DNA from: Nitrospirota bacterium
GTDB lineage: Bacteria; Nitrospirota; Thermodesulfovibrionia; Thermodesulfovibrionales; UBA9159
Direction of reading: 5' to 3'
DNA length: 64,000 nucleotides
Assembly: GCA_021790195.1 (NCBI GenBank)
Contig: JAJYIF010000004.1
Span: forward strand, 1 to 64,000
The first letter of the stretch is position 1. Every line of letters begins with the position of its first letter. Position numbers and translations under genes: made by a program. Below the pieces are notes generated by a model. The model saw nothing but the letters and a program-made list of their open reading frames with translations. It was not told where the DNA came from and searched no databases. Shown here piece after piece: positions 35,089 through 46,699 of this stretch.

Positions 35089-35844
35089 TTATTGGTTGTC
35101 GTTTTTTTCGACCCGCACTATCATCTCCTTGGGGAGTCTCTTGATGAGGTCCTCGACCGATAGGTCTACTCTTTCCCGGGACCTTGATTCAGCCGTGACA
35201 ACGACTTTGTATCCGGGGTTGTCTATTATCGGATAGGACCCGAACGCCACATCCCTGTTTTCGGCGACGACAGTGTTGAGGATTTCCGCTATGTCGGATT
35301 CTTTTGCGTCGAGGTAAAGTCGCCTGAGATAGAAAGGCGAACAGCGGAACCTTTCCTTTATTGCGGAGAATTTCTTTACGAGGTATTGAGGAATGCCGGG
35401 GAATATGAACACGTTTCTGAAAGAGACGAGCGGGAAGCCGGCGTTCCCGATGTCTATTATCTCCGCTCCCTCCGGCACTTCCGCCATCTTCATTACGGCT
35501 GCGTTGGTCCTGCCGCCGCAATAGTTCATCAGGTGCCTCACCAATTCGGGGTGCCGCACGATCCCCACGTGAAAGCCAGAGGCGATTCCCTCCATGGTGA
35601 CGTCGTCATGTGTCGGCCCCACGCCTCCCGAGGTGAATACATAGTCATACGTCTCCGAAAACTCAAGGATTTCCTTTCCGATTGTCCCGGCGTCGTCAGG
35701 TATAACGGATATCCGCATCAGATTCACGCCGATGGCCCTCAGTTCTTTTGCGAGAAAAGATGAATTGGCGTCTACCACCTTGCCCGAAAGGATTTCGTTT
35801 CCGATTATTATTATCCCGGCTTTTTTCGGTCCGTCGTCAGTCAT
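35089..35844 (-). CDS. CinA-like / molybdopterin-binding domain protein
   Basis: A 251-residue protein with the MoCF-biosynthesis (CinA N-terminal) fold: AGIIIIGNEILSGKVVDANSSFLAKEL, VFTSGGVGPTHDDVTMEGI and FIFPGIPQYLVKKF. It matches the COG1058 domain of CinA but lacks the C-terminal nicotinamide-nucleotide deamidase domain, so it is the short form found in many bacteria and archaea; activity on pyridine nucleotides or ADP-ribose is possible. The ATG at 35844 is used; in-frame starts upstream (35868, 35883) are alternatives and none has a strong ribosome site. Confidence 0.8.
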   Translation of the reverse strand: MTDDGPKKAGIIIIGNEILSGKVVDANSSFLAKELRAIGVNLMRISVIPDDAGTIGKEILEFSETYDYVFTSGGVGPTHDDVTMEGIASGFHVGIVRHPELVRHLMNYCGGRTNAAVMKMAEVPEGAEIIDIGNAGFPLVSFRNVFIFPGIPQYLVKKFSAIKERFRCSPFYLRRLYLDAKESDIAEILNTVVAENRDVAFGSYPIIDNPGYKVVVTAESRSRERVDLSVEDLIKRLPKEMIVRVEKNDNQ

Positions 35845-35998
35845 GATAAGGTATACATATTCTACCATTGATGCCTGTGACAAAAGTCAAGTATGATTTT
35901 TTGGATGTTTTGATTATATTAATATATCGGTAACAGGGAGAGGTCTCTTCGAAGACGGCGCTTGTGATTGTCTTTTGGTTCTCAGACTCGATACGAAT

Positions 35999-37630
35999 AT
36001 GAAACAAGACGGAAAGCTGCGGGAAAAAATCGCCGAGTATTTCTTGTTCATCGGCTTCGGCCTTTCAGGGGCTGCCGCACTCATCTATGAAGTCGCGTGG
36101 ACGAGGAGTCTGTCTACGATCATGGGCTCATCCACCTACGCCCTCTCCACGATGCTCGCAGCCTTTATGGCTGGGCTTTCGGTCGGCGGCTGGTTCGGCG
36201 CAAAATTGACGCAGAAGATCGCGGGGCTGAAGACCGCCTTTGCCATGTGCGAGTTGGGCACCGGGGTCATCGGTCTCATAACAATTCCCGTGATCAAGGC
36301 GCTGACGCCGCTTTATATGAAGAGTTTCTATGCATTCCATCTCTCCTTTAATACGTTTTCCTTTGTCCAGTTTGTTATAGCTTTCATGATAATGGGCATA
36401 CCTACCACATTGATGGGGATCACTTTCCCGGTCATCATCAAACTGTTCTCAAAAGAGGGGAGAGATGTCGGAGTGCAGTCCGGACGCCTTTACAGCATCA
36501 ACACCTTTGGGGCGATAATAGGTTCGACAGTTGCAGGTTTTCTGCTCATCCCCGCGCTCGGCGTGAGCGGGGCCGCTATCAGTGCCGCCTCGATCAACAT
36601 CTTTACCGCCGTAGTCATCCTTATATTGACAAAGGATGTGAAGAAGCTCATCGCTACGGTAGTTCTGGTCGTTGCTTCGAGCGGGGCCTACGCGGCTATC
36701 GAGAGGCCTTTCTTCCCTTTCTTCAGTTATTACAATGCGTTTCATTTCGGAAATTATGAGGATGCCCATGCGCTGCTGAAGATGCTGGACCAGACAGGTG
36801 CGAAAGAAACCATATACCACAGGGAAGGAGTCAACGGAGAGGTTTCTCTCATCAGCTATGCCGTCCATGGCTCCGAGGAAGGTCTGGCGCTGGTCAACAA
36901 TGGAAAACAGGAGGCGGGCGACGAGAAGGGTTTTGCGCTGCTTGCCTTCCTGCCTTATTTCATGCATTCGGACAATCCCGTAAAGGCCCTCAGCATAGGG
37001 CTTGGCTCCGGCCACACACTTTCCTATCTTGCGAGATTCCCATTAGAGCATGTCGATTCTGTCGAACTGAGCAAGGGCATAATCGAAGCGAACAAGCTCT
37101 TTCTCAGGCCCGACCTGTTTTCCGACCCGAGGATACGCCAAATCCAGGCCGACGGCAGGAACTATCTTCTTCTGAATCAGGACCTGTACGATATGATCGT
37201 TGTCAGCCCGTCGTGGGCGGTGGAGTCGTCCTCTGCGAGTATGCTCACTGACGAGTTCTTCGGGCTTGCCTGCAACAGACTCAGACGGAACGGCACGATG
37301 GCTGTGTGGATAGACTTTTTTATGATGACGCACGAAGACCTCGATATGATCATGAGGACATTTTCGAGGCACTTTGCGCATGCAACGGCATGGTATGTCA
37401 AGGGAGATTTTATTATTTTGGTCGGGTCGAACTCGCCTTTTCCTCCGCTGGAAGAGGTCGTGGGCAGGATAAATGAATACTATCCCGCCGTGAGGGATGA
37501 CTATAATGTCGTCCTGGCAGAAGAGGGCTTCGCGGGTCTGCCTCCCGGGAGGATCAACACCGACGACAGGCCTCTGATTGAATTCCACAATGCGCGCAAT
37601 ATAATCACTTGGCGCTCGGACGAATCATAG
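35999..37630 (+). CDS. Membrane-fused spermidine synthase-like protein
   Basis: A 543-residue fusion. Residues about 12-235 hold roughly seven to eight membrane helices of the kind found in fused MFS/spermidine-synthase proteins (LSGAAALIYEVAWTRSLSTIMGSSTYA start). The C-terminal part (about 250-543) is a spermidine-synthase-like Rossmann domain: VNGEVSLISYA, ALSIGLGSGHTLSYLA and HVDSVELSKGIIEA for the nucleoside. The usual catalytic Asp after the fourth strand is not present: the sequence reads YDMIVVSPSWAVESS where family enzymes have a D(S/P) motif. So aminopropyl transfer is doubtful and a different methyltransferase-like or binding role may apply. Start at ATG 35999. Confidence 0.78.
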   Translation: MKQDGKLREKIAEYFLFIGFGLSGAAALIYEVAWTRSLSTIMGSSTYALSTMLAAFMAGLSVGGWFGAKLTQKIAGLKTAFAMCELGTGVIGLITIPVIKALTPLYMKSFYAFHLSFNTFSFVQFVIAFMIMGIPTTLMGITFPVIIKLFSKEGRDVGVQSGRLYSINTFGAIIGSTVAGFLLIPALGVSGAAISAASINIFTAVVILILTKDVKKLIATVVLVVASSGAYAAIERPFFPFFSYYNAFHFGNYEDAHALLKMLDQTGAKETIYHREGVNGEVSLISYAVHGSEEGLALVNNGKQEAGDEKGFALLAFLPYFMHSDNPVKALSIGLGSGHTLSYLARFPLEHVDSVELSKGIIEANKLFLRPDLFSDPRIRQIQADGRNYLLLNQDLYDMIVVSPSWAVESSSASMLTDEFFGLACNRLRRNGTMAVWIDFFMMTHEDLDMIMRTFSRHFAHATAWYVKGDFIILVGSNSPFPPLEEVVGRINEYYPAVRDDYNVVLAEEGFAGLPPGRINTDDRPLIEFHNARNIITWRSDES

Positions 37631-37826
37631 CGAGCGATATCGGAACCCTGGTATTCATCAGGACCGGACCGCAGAAATCGTGATCAGCTTTACTTGAAGG
37701 CCTGTTTGTTTCATTGACTCGTACCTCCTGAATCCTTTAGACTTAAAGGGCTGTTTTTACGTTGTCGGGTCAGGTCGCAACGAATCGTGGTTTCTGCGTG
37801 AGAATTTATTTTTTGAGAGGTAGGAA
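37631..37826 (+). terminator. Leader of rpsA with possible terminator hairpin
   Basis: In this 196-base gap CCTTTA (37734-37739) and TAAAGG (37744-37749) can pair and are followed by GCTGTTTTTA, a weak terminator-like hairpin. The rpsA start at 37827 has GAGAGGTAGG before it. Confidence 0.3.
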
Positions 37827-39326
37827 ATGAGCGACGAGAATGTCGAAAAAGAATCCCTTGAGGCTGAAAAGGCCGGAGAGGAATCGGCGATGAAAGAGGA
37901 CTTCGCCGAAATGCTCGAAAAAAGCAGTATGGGCGCAAGGCTTTCACCGGGCCAAAAAGTGAAAGCAAAGGTTGTGAGCGTCTCGGATGACCTTGTGTAT
38001 ATCGACCTCGGCGGGAAGAGCGAGGGAGCTGTGGACCTTGCCGAGTTCATTGATAAGGACGGGGTGCGCAATGTCCGTGAAGGTGATGCGATAGAGGCGT
38101 TCTTCGTGACAGTCGAAGACGGCTTGATGAAGCTGACGACCCTTGTGAGCGGATACTCGGCCGTAAGCCTGAGCGCTATCAAGGATGCCTATGAGGCTGG
38201 AATAGCCATAAACGGAGAGGTGAAACAGGAGATCAAGGGGGGCTTCGAGGTGTCGGTAGGCGGGGTGAGATGCTTTTGTCCCTTTTCGCAGATCGATCTG
38301 AAAGCCGGACGTGAAGGCGGCCCTTATGTCGCTCAGACATTCCCCTTCAAGGTCCTGGAATACGGCGAAGAAGGCAAGAACGTAGTCCTTTCAAGAAGGG
38401 CGCTGCTTGAACAGGAAAGACAGGCGAAAATCCGGGAACTCAAGGACAGACTGGCTGTCGGTATGGAGGTCTCCGCAGAGGTCAAATCCATTCAGAATTT
38501 CGGCGCCTTTGCGGACCTCGGAGGGGTTGAAGGTTTGATACCGGCAAGCGAGATATCGTGGGACAGGAGCGTTTCCCCGGGGGAGGCGCTCTCCGTGGGT
38601 CAGGGCATTACAGTGAAGATAATTTCCCTGGACTGGGACAAAGAGCGTCTTACGCTAAGTCTGAAGGCGCTCCAGCCCGATCCCTGGATGGCGGTTCCTG
38701 AAAAATATCAGGTGGGGGCAAGGGTGAGCGGCCCGATCGTCCGTCTTTCGACCTTCGGGGCATTTGTGAGGCTCGAACCCGGCATCGACGGACTGATACA
38801 TATCTCTAACCTCGGGGCCGGCAGGAGGATCAACCACCCTAGGGAGGTCGTCGAGGCAGGGCAATGCGTAGAGGCGTATGTATTAACGGTGGATCCCCAG
38901 GGCCGGAAGATATCGCTTTCCATGCAGCCGAAGATAGAGCCTGTAAAGGTCCCGCTGCCTGCGGTGGGAGAAATCCTTGAGGGTACAGTTCAAAAGGTGA
39001 TGCCATTCGGCATTTTTCTTAAATTGGATAACGGCCTTACGGGGCTGGTCCCTAACATGGAGATGGGAACGCCGTCCGGCTCTGACCACAGGCGCATGTT
39101 CCCCGCCGGCACGGCCCTGAGGACCGTTGTGATCGAGGCGGATTCTGCTAACAACAAGATACGCCTGAGCCGCAAAGCTGTGCTCGAAAAGGCCGCGCAG
39201 GAGGAGTTCGACGAGTACAAGGAATCGCGCAAGACTTCTGCGGGGTCTCCTGCGGGTCTCGGAAGTTTCGGAGAGCTGCTCAGGGCGAAAATGGAAGAAA
39301 AGAAGAACAAGGCCCTCTGTCCCTGA
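37827..39326 (+). CDS. rpsA: Ribosomal protein S1
   Basis: A 499-residue RNA-binding protein with an acidic N-terminus and five S1 (OB-fold) repeats at about 40-108, 124-195, 212-285, 297-370 and 384-458. Repeats 3 and 4 are the most canonical (KSIQNFGAFADLGGVEGLIPASEISW and RLSTFGAFVRLEPGIDGLIHISNLG). S1 recruits mRNA to the 30S subunit; five rather than six repeats is common outside Enterobacteria. The first repeat carries SDDLVYIDLGGKSEGAVDLAEF. It has a good ribosome site and stands as a single gene. Confidence 0.88.
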   Translation: MSDENVEKESLEAEKAGEESAMKEDFAEMLEKSSMGARLSPGQKVKAKVVSVSDDLVYIDLGGKSEGAVDLAEFIDKDGVRNVREGDAIEAFFVTVEDGLMKLTTLVSGYSAVSLSAIKDAYEAGIAINGEVKQEIKGGFEVSVGGVRCFCPFSQIDLKAGREGGPYVAQTFPFKVLEYGEEGKNVVLSRRALLEQERQAKIRELKDRLAVGMEVSAEVKSIQNFGAFADLGGVEGLIPASEISWDRSVSPGEALSVGQGITVKIISLDWDKERLTLSLKALQPDPWMAVPEKYQVGARVSGPIVRLSTFGAFVRLEPGIDGLIHISNLGAGRRINHPREVVEAGQCVEAYVLTVDPQGRKISLSMQPKIEPVKVPLPAVGEILEGTVQKVMPFGIFLKLDNGLTGLVPNMEMGTPSGSDHRRMFPAGTALRTVVIEADSANNKIRLSRKAVLEKAAQEEFDEYKESRKTSAGSPAGLGSFGELLRAKMEEKKNKALCP

Positions 39327-39552
39327 CCCGGATTACTTATGAACTTCGTTGCATGACGGGCAGACACGACCCAAAACTTTTTTGCAATCGACGAGATACC
39401 ATGATCGGAACGCCGGGATTAATTAAAACCGACTGTGGCAACATGTGGCAAAGTGCTTATTGGAAATCTACATTAAGGTGTCGAAACAAAAAAGGTTTGC
39501 GCCGCATCGGCCCATATTTTATCGATAATATGGGCTAAGACTGCTGCAAGCT
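39327..39552. other. Intergenic gap between rpsA and the efflux gene
   Basis: About 225 bases. I see an AT-rich stretch with CGATAATATGG (39522-39532) near the efflux gene start but no clear -35 partner, no RNA gene and no repeat. Confidence 0.4.
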
Positions 39553-41082
39553 ATGAACAAGTGGCTCATTTCTCTTACGGTGATGCTTCCGACCCTGATC
39601 GAGATCATCGACACCTCTGTGGTCAACGTGTCGCTCGACCACATCCGCGGGAGCCTTTCGGCCGGTATTGATGAGGCCACATGGACTATAACGTCATATC
39701 TCGTATCCAACGCGATCATTATACCGATGACCGGATGGCTCAGCAGGCTCTTCGGAAGAAAACGCTACCTGATATTCTCGATATCGCTCTTCACCATCAG
39801 TTCTCTCCTCTGCGGCTCGGCCTGGAACCTCCAGAGTCTTGTGGTGTTCAGGGTGCTGCAGGGCATAGGCGGCGGCGCACTTCAGCCGATCTCTCAATCC
39901 ATACTCCTTGAGACATTTCCCCGGAAGCAGCACGGGATGGCGATGGCCCTCTTTGGGGTGGGTATCATGTTCGGCCCCATTGTCGGGCCTCTCCTCGGCG
40001 GATGGATCACCGACAACTGGTCCTGGCACTGGATATTCTTCATCAATATCCCTATCGGCATTGTCTCGATCCTTATGGTCCTGTTTTTCATTATAGATCC
40101 CCCTTACATGAAGAGGATGAAAATGAAGATCGACTATTGGGGCCTTGCCTTTCTCGCGCTCGGCCTCGGCTGTCTCCAGATTGTGCTCGACAAGGGCGAG
40201 AGGGAGGACTGGTTTTCGTCGGGCTTTATCACCTGGCTTACCGTCCTCTCGGTACTGTCCCTTGCGCTCTTTATCCTCGTGGAGTTCTTCGCAGAACACC
40301 CAATCGTAAACCTCAGGACGTTCAGGAACCGCACCTTCAGCACCGGGAACCTGGTTATGTTCTTCGCATTTTTCAATCTCTTCGGGAGCATCGTGCTGCT
40401 GCCGATCTACCTGCAGACGCTGATGGGATATACCGCCACACTTTCGGGGATGGTGCTCGGTCCGGGAGGCGTTGCGACCCTCATTGCCATGCCGATAGCC
40501 GGGAGGCTTGTGACAAAGGTGAACCCGAAGGGGCTTCTCGCACTCGGCATCATAATAGCGGCTTATTCCACGCACCTTATGTCGAGGTTCAACCTCCTGG
40601 CTGATTTCGATACGGTGATATGGCCGAGGATCGTGCTCGGGATCGGGATGGGTTTTCTTTTCATACCTCTTACGACGATGACTATGGCCGAGATAAAGAA
40701 GGAGGACATGGGGAACGCAGCTGCCATTTACAACCTTCTGAGGAACCTTGGAGGGAGCTTCGGCGTCGCTTTTGTGACGACCATGCTCGCAAGGAGGACG
40801 CAGTTTCATCAGGACCACCTGGCCGGGAATCTGTCGCAGTTCGATACGAGGCTTCAACTCGGCGCCGCGCAGGCGACGCATGCCCTGCAATTCAGGGGGC
40901 TTGGTTCCCAGGCCGACCAGGGAAGTCTCGTCCTAATCTATGGTAGACTGTTGAAGGAGGCATCCATGCTCTCTTTCAACGATGTGTTCTATCTGCTCAG
41001 CATTCTGATGGCTCTCGTGCTTCCCCTGGTGCTCATTATGAGAAGGGCAAAGGCCGGAGGCGCGGCCCCTGGTATGCACTGA
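39553..41082 (+). CDS. DHA2-family drug efflux transporter (EmrB/QacA type)
   Basis: A 509-residue MFS protein with about 14 membrane helices, the DHA2 count. Motif A-like GWLSRLFGRKRY (about 60-71), motif C GVGIMFGPIVGPLLGGWI (about 133-150) and the N-terminal MLPTLIEIIDTSVVNVSLDHI with the membrane Asp pattern of EmrB. These export hydrophobic toxins using proton exchange. No EmrA-type membrane fusion gene or TolC is adjacent, so it may work alone or with distant partners. The next gene begins one base after its stop, so the two are co-transcribed. Confidence 0.87.
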   Translation: MNKWLISLTVMLPTLIEIIDTSVVNVSLDHIRGSLSAGIDEATWTITSYLVSNAIIIPMTGWLSRLFGRKRYLIFSISLFTISSLLCGSAWNLQSLVVFRVLQGIGGGALQPISQSILLETFPRKQHGMAMALFGVGIMFGPIVGPLLGGWITDNWSWHWIFFINIPIGIVSILMVLFFIIDPPYMKRMKMKIDYWGLAFLALGLGCLQIVLDKGEREDWFSSGFITWLTVLSVLSLALFILVEFFAEHPIVNLRTFRNRTFSTGNLVMFFAFFNLFGSIVLLPIYLQTLMGYTATLSGMVLGPGGVATLIAMPIAGRLVTKVNPKGLLALGIIIAAYSTHLMSRFNLLADFDTVIWPRIVLGIGMGFLFIPLTTMTMAEIKKEDMGNAAAIYNLLRNLGGSFGVAFVTTMLARRTQFHQDHLAGNLSQFDTRLQLGAAQATHALQFRGLGSQADQGSLVLIYGRLLKEASMLSFNDVFYLLSILMALVLPLVLIMRRAKAGGAAPGMH

Positions 41083-41083
41083 T

Positions 41084-41674
41084 ATGCCGGATGTGGTAAA
41101 ACAGATCCTGTATTCCTTCATCCCGATCTTTGTGGCTATAGACATTTTTGCCGTCATACCGGCCTTTGTCTCAATGACCGAGGGCATGACAAGGAAGAAA
41201 AGACTCGATGTCGAGCGCGAGTCAGTGGTCACGGCCCTTGCCGTGGGGCTTTCATTTATCGCTGTCGGAGAGGGGATATTCAGGATCCTCGGCATAACCG
41301 AAAATGATTTCAAGATAGCCGGGGGTCTGATCCTTCTGATCTTCGCGGTCCTCGACCTTATGGGTTACACGAGGACGAGGGAACAGGCCGGGAAACTGGG
41401 CGTCGTGCCGCTGGGGGTGCCTCTTATCGTGGGGCCAGCAGTGCTTGCGACAATAATAGTCCTGGTAGACCATTACGGCGTCGTTCCCACCATCGTTTCG
41501 TTCATCGTAAATCTCCTCATCGTGTGGCTGTCTTTCAGGGCATCCGACAGGATACTCACCTTTTTCGGAAAGGGAGGCATCATGGCGGTTTCGAAGATCA
41601 TGGCGCTGCTCCTTGCATCCATAGCAGTGATGCTGATTCGTGTCGGTGTCGAGAATATTGTGGCGCAGTATTAG
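41084..41674 (+). CDS. MarC-family integral membrane protein
   Basis: A 196-residue membrane protein with about six helices. The first helix IPIFVAIDIFAVIPAFVSMT, the middle PLGVPLIVGPAVLATIIVL (PLaiPlixGPGai signature of MarC/UPF0056) and VSKIMALLLASIAVMLIRVGVE near the end identify the family. MarC proteins have no agreed function; they were once linked to multiple antibiotic resistance. It follows the efflux gene directly. Confidence 0.87.
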   Translation: MPDVVKQILYSFIPIFVAIDIFAVIPAFVSMTEGMTRKKRLDVERESVVTALAVGLSFIAVGEGIFRILGITENDFKIAGGLILLIFAVLDLMGYTRTREQAGKLGVVPLGVPLIVGPAVLATIIVLVDHYGVVPTIVSFIVNLLIVWLSFRASDRILTFFGKGGIMAVSKIMALLLASIAVMLIRVGVENIVAQY

Positions 41675-41721
41675 CTGCCGCCCTGAAATTTCCGCAATTT
41701 CCTGCCTCGGGATTTTCCCTG

Positions 41722-41751
41722 TTGACAATTGCTTTGGTAACGTGGTATAAA
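41722..41751 (+). promoter_or_regulatory. Sigma-70 promoter of the riboswitch transcript
   Basis: TTGACA at 41722-41727 and TATAAA at 41746-41751 with an 18-base spacer, immediately upstream of the riboswitch aptamer. Confidence 0.65.
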
Positions 41752-41757
41752 AATGTG

Positions 41758-41852
41758 GATTATCGAAAAGAGCTAACCATCCGAAAGGATGGGGCGCAAA
41801 GACACGGTCTAAAGCCTGGAAAGGTCAGGATGGCAGGTCTGCCGAAATAGTC
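41758..41852 (+). ncRNA. GEMM-I (c-di-GMP-I class) riboswitch, A20 variant
   Basis: The RNA has the GEMM-I landmarks in order: P1 strand GATTA (41758-41762), GAGCTAACC (41770-41778), the hairpin CCATCC-GAAA-GGATGG with the docking tetraloop, GGCGCAAAGACACGGTCTAAAG, a second stem, and GGCAGGTCTGCCGAAA, closing with TAGTC. Position 20 in Vc2 numbering, normally G in c-di-GMP sensors (GGCAAACC), is A here (41771). That change is the known signature of 3',3'-cGAMP-binding GEMM-Ib riboswitches of Geobacter. It lies in the 5' leader of the HD-GYP gene. Confidence 0.85.
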
Positions 41853-41865
41853 TGCTCAGACAGGG

Positions 41866-41893
41866 CCCATACCTTTTCAGGTATGGGTTTTTT
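41866..41893 (+). terminator. Intrinsic terminator of the riboswitch expression platform
   Basis: CCCATACC (41866-41873) and GGTATGGG (41880-41887) form a perfect 8-bp stem followed by six T (41888-41893). A small GTCTG-CT-CAGAC hairpin (41850-41861) overlaps the P1 3' strand and may mediate the switch. Confidence 0.85.
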
Positions 41894-41970
41894 GTTTGGG
41901 GCGGAGATTATTGGATGGGTGAGCTTAGGGCTTGAAGTCGGTATGCAATCAGGGGACAGAGGTAAGGTGA

Positions 41971-43041
41971 ATGAACGCTTTTGAAGGAAATATACTTGTT
42001 GTCGATGATGATCCCTTTGTCCTTCAGTATCTCACGGTAGTTCTCGGAAAAGAGGGTTACAGTATTGTCGCATGCGGGAGCGCAGATGAGGCTATCGCTC
42101 AACTGGGGAAGAGCAGCTTTGCTATAGTGCTGGCGGATATCAGGATGCCCGTGGTCTCGGGCCTTGAACTGCTCGAGAGGGTCCACAGTTTAGACCCGGA
42201 GACGCCTGTCATACTGATGACGGCATTTGCAGATATCGACACCGCCATCGGCGCCGTCAATAAGGGTGCCTTCAATTTTATAACCAAACCCTTCAATCGG
42301 GAAGCCCTCATGCGGTCCGTGGGAAAAGCGGTGAAGCATTACAGATTGATAGAGACGCAGAAGAATTACAAGCTCATGCTCGAAGATACCGTGATTCAGA
42401 GGACGCAGGAACTTGCGGATGCGGCCCTTATGGCGAGCAAGATGAGTCTCGAAATAATACAGCGCCTCTCTGCGGTCGCGGAGTTCAGGGACAGCTATAC
42501 CGCGGCCCACATCTCGCGGATCGGCCTTTATTCCGGGAGGATAGCCGAGGTCATGAGGATGAACGGAGACTTTGTCGAGGGCATAACCGTGGCTAGCTCT
42601 CTTCACGACATCGGGAAGATAGGCATTCCGGACAAGATACTCCTGAAGAAGAGCCGTCTCACGGAGGACGAATATCAGTTGATGAAGGAGCATACGATCA
42701 TCGGAAGCAAGATACTTTCCGATTCGTCCCATCCCACCATATGTATGGCCCATTCGATTGCGCTAAACCATCACGAGAGGTGGAAGGGCGGGGGATACCC
42801 CAACAGCCTTGCAGGGACCGAGATACCCATAGAGGCCCGCATAGTCAAACTGACGGACCAGTATGACGCCCTCAGAAGCGAGAGGACCTACAAACCTTCG
42901 CTGTCTCACGAGGAGTCCTTCAGGATAATCACGGAAGGAGACGACAGGACCAGCCCGGAGCACTTCGACCCCGAAGTGCTTGATGCGTTTATGCAAATAG
43001 CGCCGACCTTCGACGAGATATTTACACTGCACCAAGACTGA
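41971..43041 (+). CDS. Response regulator with HD-GYP phosphodiesterase domain
   Basis: A 356-residue protein: receiver (about 8-122; VVDDDPFVL, acceptor Asp in [12 protein letters not shown] Lys), short helix, then HD-GYP domain (about 160-356). HD motif is [16 protein letters not shown]; the GYP part is [14 protein letters not shown] with [17 protein letters not shown]. Trp-Asp-Gly of most family members is WKG here, the only clear deviation. HD-GYP proteins hydrolyse c-di-GMP, and some (V-cGAP enzymes, Myxococcus PmxA) hydrolyse 3',3'-cGAMP. The riboswitch in its leader predicts expression set by a cyclic dinucleotide, most likely cGAMP. Ribosome site GAGGTAAGG precedes ATG 41971. Confidence 0.9.
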   Translation: MNAFEGNILVVDDDPFVLQYLTVVLGKEGYSIVACGSADEAIAQLGKSSFAIVLADIRMPVVSGLELLERVHSLDPETPVILMTAFADIDTAIGAVNKGAFNFITKPFNREALMRSVGKAVKHYRLIETQKNYKLMLEDTVIQRTQELADAALMASKMSLEIIQRLSAVAEFRDSYTAAHISRIGLYSGRIAEVMRMNGDFVEGITVASSLHDIGKIGIPDKILLKKSRLTEDEYQLMKEHTIIGSKILSDSSHPTICMAHSIALNHHERWKGGGYPNSLAGTEIPIEARIVKLTDQYDALRSERTYKPSLSHEESFRIITEGDDRTSPEHFDPEVLDAFMQIAPTFDEIFTLHQD

Positions 43042-43560
43042 TCAGGATGTCTTTTGAAGCAGCTGTCTGGCCCTCGCGAAAATCTCCGCGTAGGCGTCGC
43101 TTGCATAATCTGGGTAAGTGAAAAGATGCGGCCTGTACCCGCCCTCGCGGTATACAAGGGTTACCTCGGCAAAAATGCCCTGCCCGACATAGATCCGGTG
43201 CGAATAATTCTTGGTCGAAGCAAGCACTACTTTGGCGGCTGTCAGATAGCCGGGGTCTAAATTGATATTCCTCTTTCCTTCGATGGAAAGACTTGCCTCT
43301 ATCTTGTTAGTCGTAATCTTTATCGCTGCAAGGGTCTCAGGATCGATCCGGTCTTCAAAAAAGGTAAACACCCTTTTCAAGGGGCGGCCCAGTTCCTCCT
43401 CATAGTAGCGTGAATAGTCCCAGGACATCGGCGCTGTCTCGATCAAGATGCCGCCGAAGCGGCCCGAAATACTCTCTCTTGCCGAAGAGAGATAAGCCTG
43501 ATCCCGGTAGAGGATCCCGATGAAAAGAAGAGCTTCCTCTGGAAGGGACGGTCTGCCCAT
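43042..43560 (-). CDS. DUF4416 family protein
   Basis: A 172-residue soluble protein. The pattern LFIGILY near the start, the middle WDYSRYYEEELGRPLKRVFTFFEDRIDPETLAAIKITTNKIE and GRRNINLDPGYL-like sequence (KRNINLDPGYLTAAKVVLAS) match DUF4416, a family common in Nitrospirota and Deltaproteobacteria without a known function. Its stop codon begins one base after the HD-GYP stop on the other strand. It may share a transcript with the TlpA-like and ClpC genes upstream on the minus strand. Confidence 0.8.
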   Translation of the reverse strand: MGRPSLPEEALLFIGILYRDQAYLSSARESISGRFGGILIETAPMSWDYSRYYEEELGRPLKRVFTFFEDRIDPETLAAIKITTNKIEASLSIEGKRNINLDPGYLTAAKVVLASTKNYSHRIYVGQGIFAEVTLVYREGGYRPHLFTYPDYASDAYAEIFARARQLLQKTS

Positions 43561-43571
43561 CGCTGAGCTGG

Positions 43572-44099
43572 TTATTTTCCGATGAGATTTGACACCAGGG
43601 CCATGGCGTCCGGGGCGCTCCAGTCGGCCGGCCCTATCACTTTTTCTCTGAGGATCCCCTTCTTGTCAACAATGTAAGTCTCGGGCACTCCGGTCACTCC
43701 GTATGCCCTTGCGCCCCTTTCCCCGCTGTCCGTCCAAACAGGGAAATCGTATTTGTTTCCCTTCAGGTAGGCTATGGCCTTGTCATAGTCATCCCTGTAA
43801 AGAATGGTGACCATGCGGAACCCCGGGTTGTCTTTCAGAGTGGAATAGAGCTTTTCGATGGAGGGTATCTCTTCCCTGCAAGGCTGACACCAGGTCGCCC
43901 AGAAATTGACGAAAACCACTGTGCCTCTGAGATCGGAGAGTTTCAGCGTCTTCCCCGATGAATCGGTCAGGGTTAGATCGGGGGCATCCAGTCCGATGAC
44001 CGCCTTGTGAGCGGCCTTTTCCTGCCTTACCACTCCTGAGATTACCACCCCCACGGCAGCAGCGAGTATCACGATAAGTACGATGGCCTTGGTTTTCAA
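43572..44099 (-). CDS. TlpA/ResA-like thiol-disulfide protein
   Basis: A 175-residue protein anchored by an N-terminal helix (about residues 5-23) with a periplasmic thioredoxin domain. The active site is WATWCQPCREE, and the insertion DAPDLTLTDSSGKTLKLSDLRGTVVFVNF is typical of AhpC/TSA-like TlpA/ResA proteins. They reduce disulfides in apocytochrome c heme sites or in other exported proteins. The many cytochrome c genes in this genome make a cytochrome-maturation role plausible. VPETYIVDKKG holds the cis-Pro-like loop (GVPET). Confidence 0.85.
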   Translation of the reverse strand: MKTKAIVLIVILAAAVGVVISGVVRQEKAAHKAVIGLDAPDLTLTDSSGKTLKLSDLRGTVVFVNFWATWCQPCREEIPSIEKLYSTLKDNPGFRMVTILYRDDYDKAIAYLKGNKYDFPVWTDSGERGARAYGVTGVPETYIVDKKGILREKVIGPADWSAPDAMALVSNLIGK

Positions 44100-44133
44100 A
44101 GTGAGGTTCCCGTCTTCGGTCCCAGGCTCTCTT

Positions 44134-46575
<2,442 letters not shown>

Positions 46576-46699
46576 TGACGCCTCCTAAAAAAATAATAAA
46601 GCTTTTCCGAGGTGATTGTCAACCAAGTCAAGAACGAAAATTTATTTGCTCACAAACCGTTTACGAGGGTTTGCAATAAAGGGAGTCAAAGCCTCACAC

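Noticed and set aside
39694-40890. 398-residue minus-strand frame opposite the efflux gene
   Set aside because: It is a shadow frame of a transporter gene; its product is rich in His, Glu and Arg, without domains.
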